The translations under genes were made by a program, and so were the position numbers. Under the pieces are notes generated by a model. It did not search any database, was not told the DNA's origin, and worked only from the letters and a program-made list of their open reading frames with translations. Below are positions 5,891-8,373 of a DNA stretch of 8,373 nt, piece after piece (position 1 is the first letter of the stretch; each line of letters opens with the position of its first letter). Source of the stretch: Fidelibacterota bacterium UBA2980. Its GTDB lineage: Bacteria > Fidelibacterota > Marinisomatia > Marinisomatales > Marinisomataceae. The DNA is taken from positions 1-8,373 of the forward strand of contig DEAO01000006.1 in assembly GCA_002348725.1 (NCBI GenBank), given 5' to 3'.

Positions 5891-7628
5891 TTTTTTTGAT
5901 AGATATATTTAAATCATTTAATTGTGTTTCAGAAATAGTATTAGGAGCTTCTTCCATTAAAGCTGATGCAGAAGTAGTCTTTGGAAATGCAATAATATCT
6001 CGAATATTGTTAACCCCACACAATAACATGACCAGTCTATCAAAACCAAATGCGATTCCACCATGCGGTGGAGTTCCAAACTTGAGAGCATCAATGAAAA
6101 ATCCAAATTTTTCATTAATTTCTTTTTCTTTCATATTCATAATCTCGAAAATCTGTTTTTGCATTTCATTATCATGAATTCTGATAGATCCTCCTGCAAC
6201 TTCATAACCATTAATAACAATATCATATCCTTTAGATGTAACATCTTCTGGATTAGAAGAAAGTTTTTCTATGTCACTATCTTTGGGAGCTGTAAAAGGA
6301 TGGTTAACAGATTCAAAACGTTTTTCTTCTTTGTCCCATTCAAATAGAGGAAAATCAACAATCCATACGGGTTTAAATATTGTATTATCACAAAGATTTA
6401 ACATTTCTGCAATCTTTGTTCTGACTGAACCTAAAACTTTTAAAGCTAAATTTGAATTATCTCCAATCATAAAACATATTGAGTTATCTTTTAATTTATA
6501 ATGAGATATAATATCTGATTGGAGGTTACTATCAAAGAATCTAGCAATCCCTCCATCTAATGCATTATTTTTACATTTCATCCAAGCTAAACCTTTTGCA
6601 CCAAGAGATTTAGCATGATTATCTAACTCATCAATAATCTTTCTTGAAAAAACCCCTTCATCTTTAACTGATATCATTGATACATAATCAAGATCTTTAA
6701 AAGATTTAAAATCAGACTTATTAGAAAACTCTTTAAAATCATTTAATTCCATGTCATATCTTAAATCTGGTTTATCTGTTCCATATCTTTGAATAGATTC
6801 ATTGTATGTTATAACAGGAAACGGTTTCTTAATCTTTACACCATTCACTTCTTTAAAAACAGTAGTAATCAAATTTTCAACAAGATTTCTTATATCTGGT
6901 TCGTCAACAAAACTCATTTCAAGATCAATTTGTGTAAACTCTGGTTGCCTGTCTGATCGTAAATCTTCATCTCTGAAACATTTAACAATTTGAAAATACT
7001 TATCAAGTCCTGAAATCATAAATAACTGTTTATACATCTGCGGAGATTGTGGAAGAGCATAAAATTTTCCATGATGAACTCTACTAGGTACCAAATAATC
7101 TCGAGCTCCTTCAGGTGTAGATTTCATTAATACAGGTGTTTCAATTTCTATAAAATCTTTTTTTGAAAGAAAATTTCGTACTACTTGAGCTGCATGATGT
7201 CTTTTAAGAAGATTATCTTGCAAAGTTTTATTTCTTAATTCAAGATAACGATATTTTAATCTCTGTTCTTCTGTTGAAGCTTCTCTATCATGTATAGGCA
7301 CAGGAAGAGGTTCAGATACACTTAGTATTTCTAATTTATCAGCTATTACTTCAATCTCTCCAGTAGCTATTTCTTTATTGATAAACTCTTTTGTTCTTGC
7401 ACTCACTTTTCCTGATATACTAATAACGTCTTCATTTGATAATGAATTTCCTTTATCGATAAGATCGTCTTTATCAAGTATTACCTGCGTTTTACCATAT
7501 CTATCTCTAATATCAATAAAAATTATTTTACCATGAGTACGCAAGGAATTAACCCATCCGCAAAGCAATACATTTGATCCAATATGAGTCTTATTAAGCT
7601 CGCCACAATTATTTGTTCTAGAAAACAT
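5874..7628 (-). CDS. aspS: Aspartyl-tRNA synthetase (bacterial type, class II)
   Basis: Charges tRNA-Asp with aspartate in the cytoplasm. From the ATG at 7628 it is 584 residues, normal for bacterial AspRS. It opens with the N-terminal anticodon-binding OB fold (CGEL, LLCGWV, FIDIRDRYG in about the first 100 residues). The class II core follows: motif 1 ETPVLMKSTPEGARD (about 163-177), motif 2 FRDEDLRSDRQPEFTQ (218-233) with the catalytic Arg219, and motif 3 GGIAFGFDRL (523-532) with Arg531. The bacterial GAD insert lies at about 280-420. An in-frame TTG at 7637 would add three residues; I prefer the ATG because MFSRTNNCGEL aligns with the usual AspRS N-terminus. There is no clear Shine-Dalgarno sequence; the ATG lies 17 nt after atpC. 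His32 sits in the OB fold where discriminating enzymes such as that of E. coli have Leu, a hint that it may also charge tRNA-Asn. The TGA stop overlaps phoH. Confidence 0.97.
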   Translation of the reverse strand: MFSRTNNCGELNKTHIGSNVLLCGWVNSLRTHGKIIFIDIRDRYGKTQVILDKDDLIDKGNSLSNEDVISISGKVSARTKEFINKEIATGEIEVIADKLEILSVSEPLPVPIHDREASTEEQRLKYRYLELRNKTLQDNLLKRHHAAQVVRNFLSKKDFIEIETPVLMKSTPEGARDYLVPSRVHHGKFYALPQSPQMYKQLFMISGLDKYFQIVKCFRDEDLRSDRQPEFTQIDLEMSFVDEPDIRNLVENLITTVFKEVNGVKIKKPFPVITYNESIQRYGTDKPDLRYDMELNDFKEFSNKSDFKSFKDLDYVSMISVKDEGVFSRKIIDELDNHAKSLGAKGLAWMKCKNNALDGGIARFFDSNLQSDIISHYKLKDNSICFMIGDNSNLALKVLGSVRTKIAEMLNLCDNTIFKPVWIVDFPLFEWDKEEKRFESVNHPFTAPKDSDIEKLSSNPEDVTSKGYDIVINGYEVAGGSIRIHDNEMQKQIFEIMNMKEKEINEKFGFFIDALKFGTPPHGGIAFGFDRLVMLLCGVNNIRDIIAFPKTTSASALMEEAPNTISETQLNDLNISIKKNEKDI

Positions 7629-7645
7629 ATTTTTCAATCTAACAA

Positions 7646-8373
<728 letters not shown>

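Noticed and set aside
5878..6501. Several overlapping plus-strand open frames opposite aspS
   Set aside because: They are shadows of the aspS coding sequence with no start signals or recognisable motifs.

Overview
This is a gene-packed, AT-rich bacterial window (about 30% G+C by eye) in which every gene lies on the minus strand, so transcription runs from position 8373 towards 1. The reading frames use the standard bacterial code: TGA appears only as a stop, ending atpD and aspS. The organism is most likely a member of the FCB supergroup (Bacteroidota, Chlorobiota, Marinimicrobia and relatives). The evidence is a long SecA with a large insert after its DEVD box, an F1 epsilon subunit without its C-terminal helical domain, a leucine-dehydrogenase-type enzyme, and sparse Shine-Dalgarno sequences. 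The low G+C and tight packing would suit a streamlined, perhaps marine, lineage. This placement is inference; no rRNA or other marker is present.

Layout in transcription order: the 3' third of atpD (8373-7930, entering from outside); atpC (7933-7646, sharing ATGA with atpD); aspS (7628-5874); a phoH-like ATPase gene (5890-4952, overlapping aspS by 17 nt); a leucine-dehydrogenase-type gene (4940-3861); nusB (3854-3438); secA (3433-395); and the 5' part of a Cys/Met-metabolism PLP enzyme gene (405-1, leaving the window), whose GTG start lies inside the end of secA.

No junction is longer than 17 nt and three are overlaps. I see no room for an intergenic promoter, no convincing terminator, and no gene-free stretch over 300 bases. 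The simplest reading is one long co-transcribed unit with translational coupling. It joins ATP synthesis (F1 beta and epsilon), tRNA-Asp charging, RNA-linked ATPase activity (PhoH), amino-acid metabolism (leucine dehydrogenase and the trans-sulfuration-type enzyme), rRNA antitermination (NusB) and protein export (SecA). These are mostly core growth functions, not a dedicated pathway.

I found no tRNA, rRNA, CRISPR array, insertion sequence, phage gene or defence system, and no clear sign of a new biological system. The points worth a second look are small: a SecA without its usual zinc-binding tail, a very short epsilon subunit, a nine-pair inverted repeat just upstream of the secA start, a histidine in AspRS at a position linked to relaxed tRNA discrimination, and the unusual gene cluster itself.
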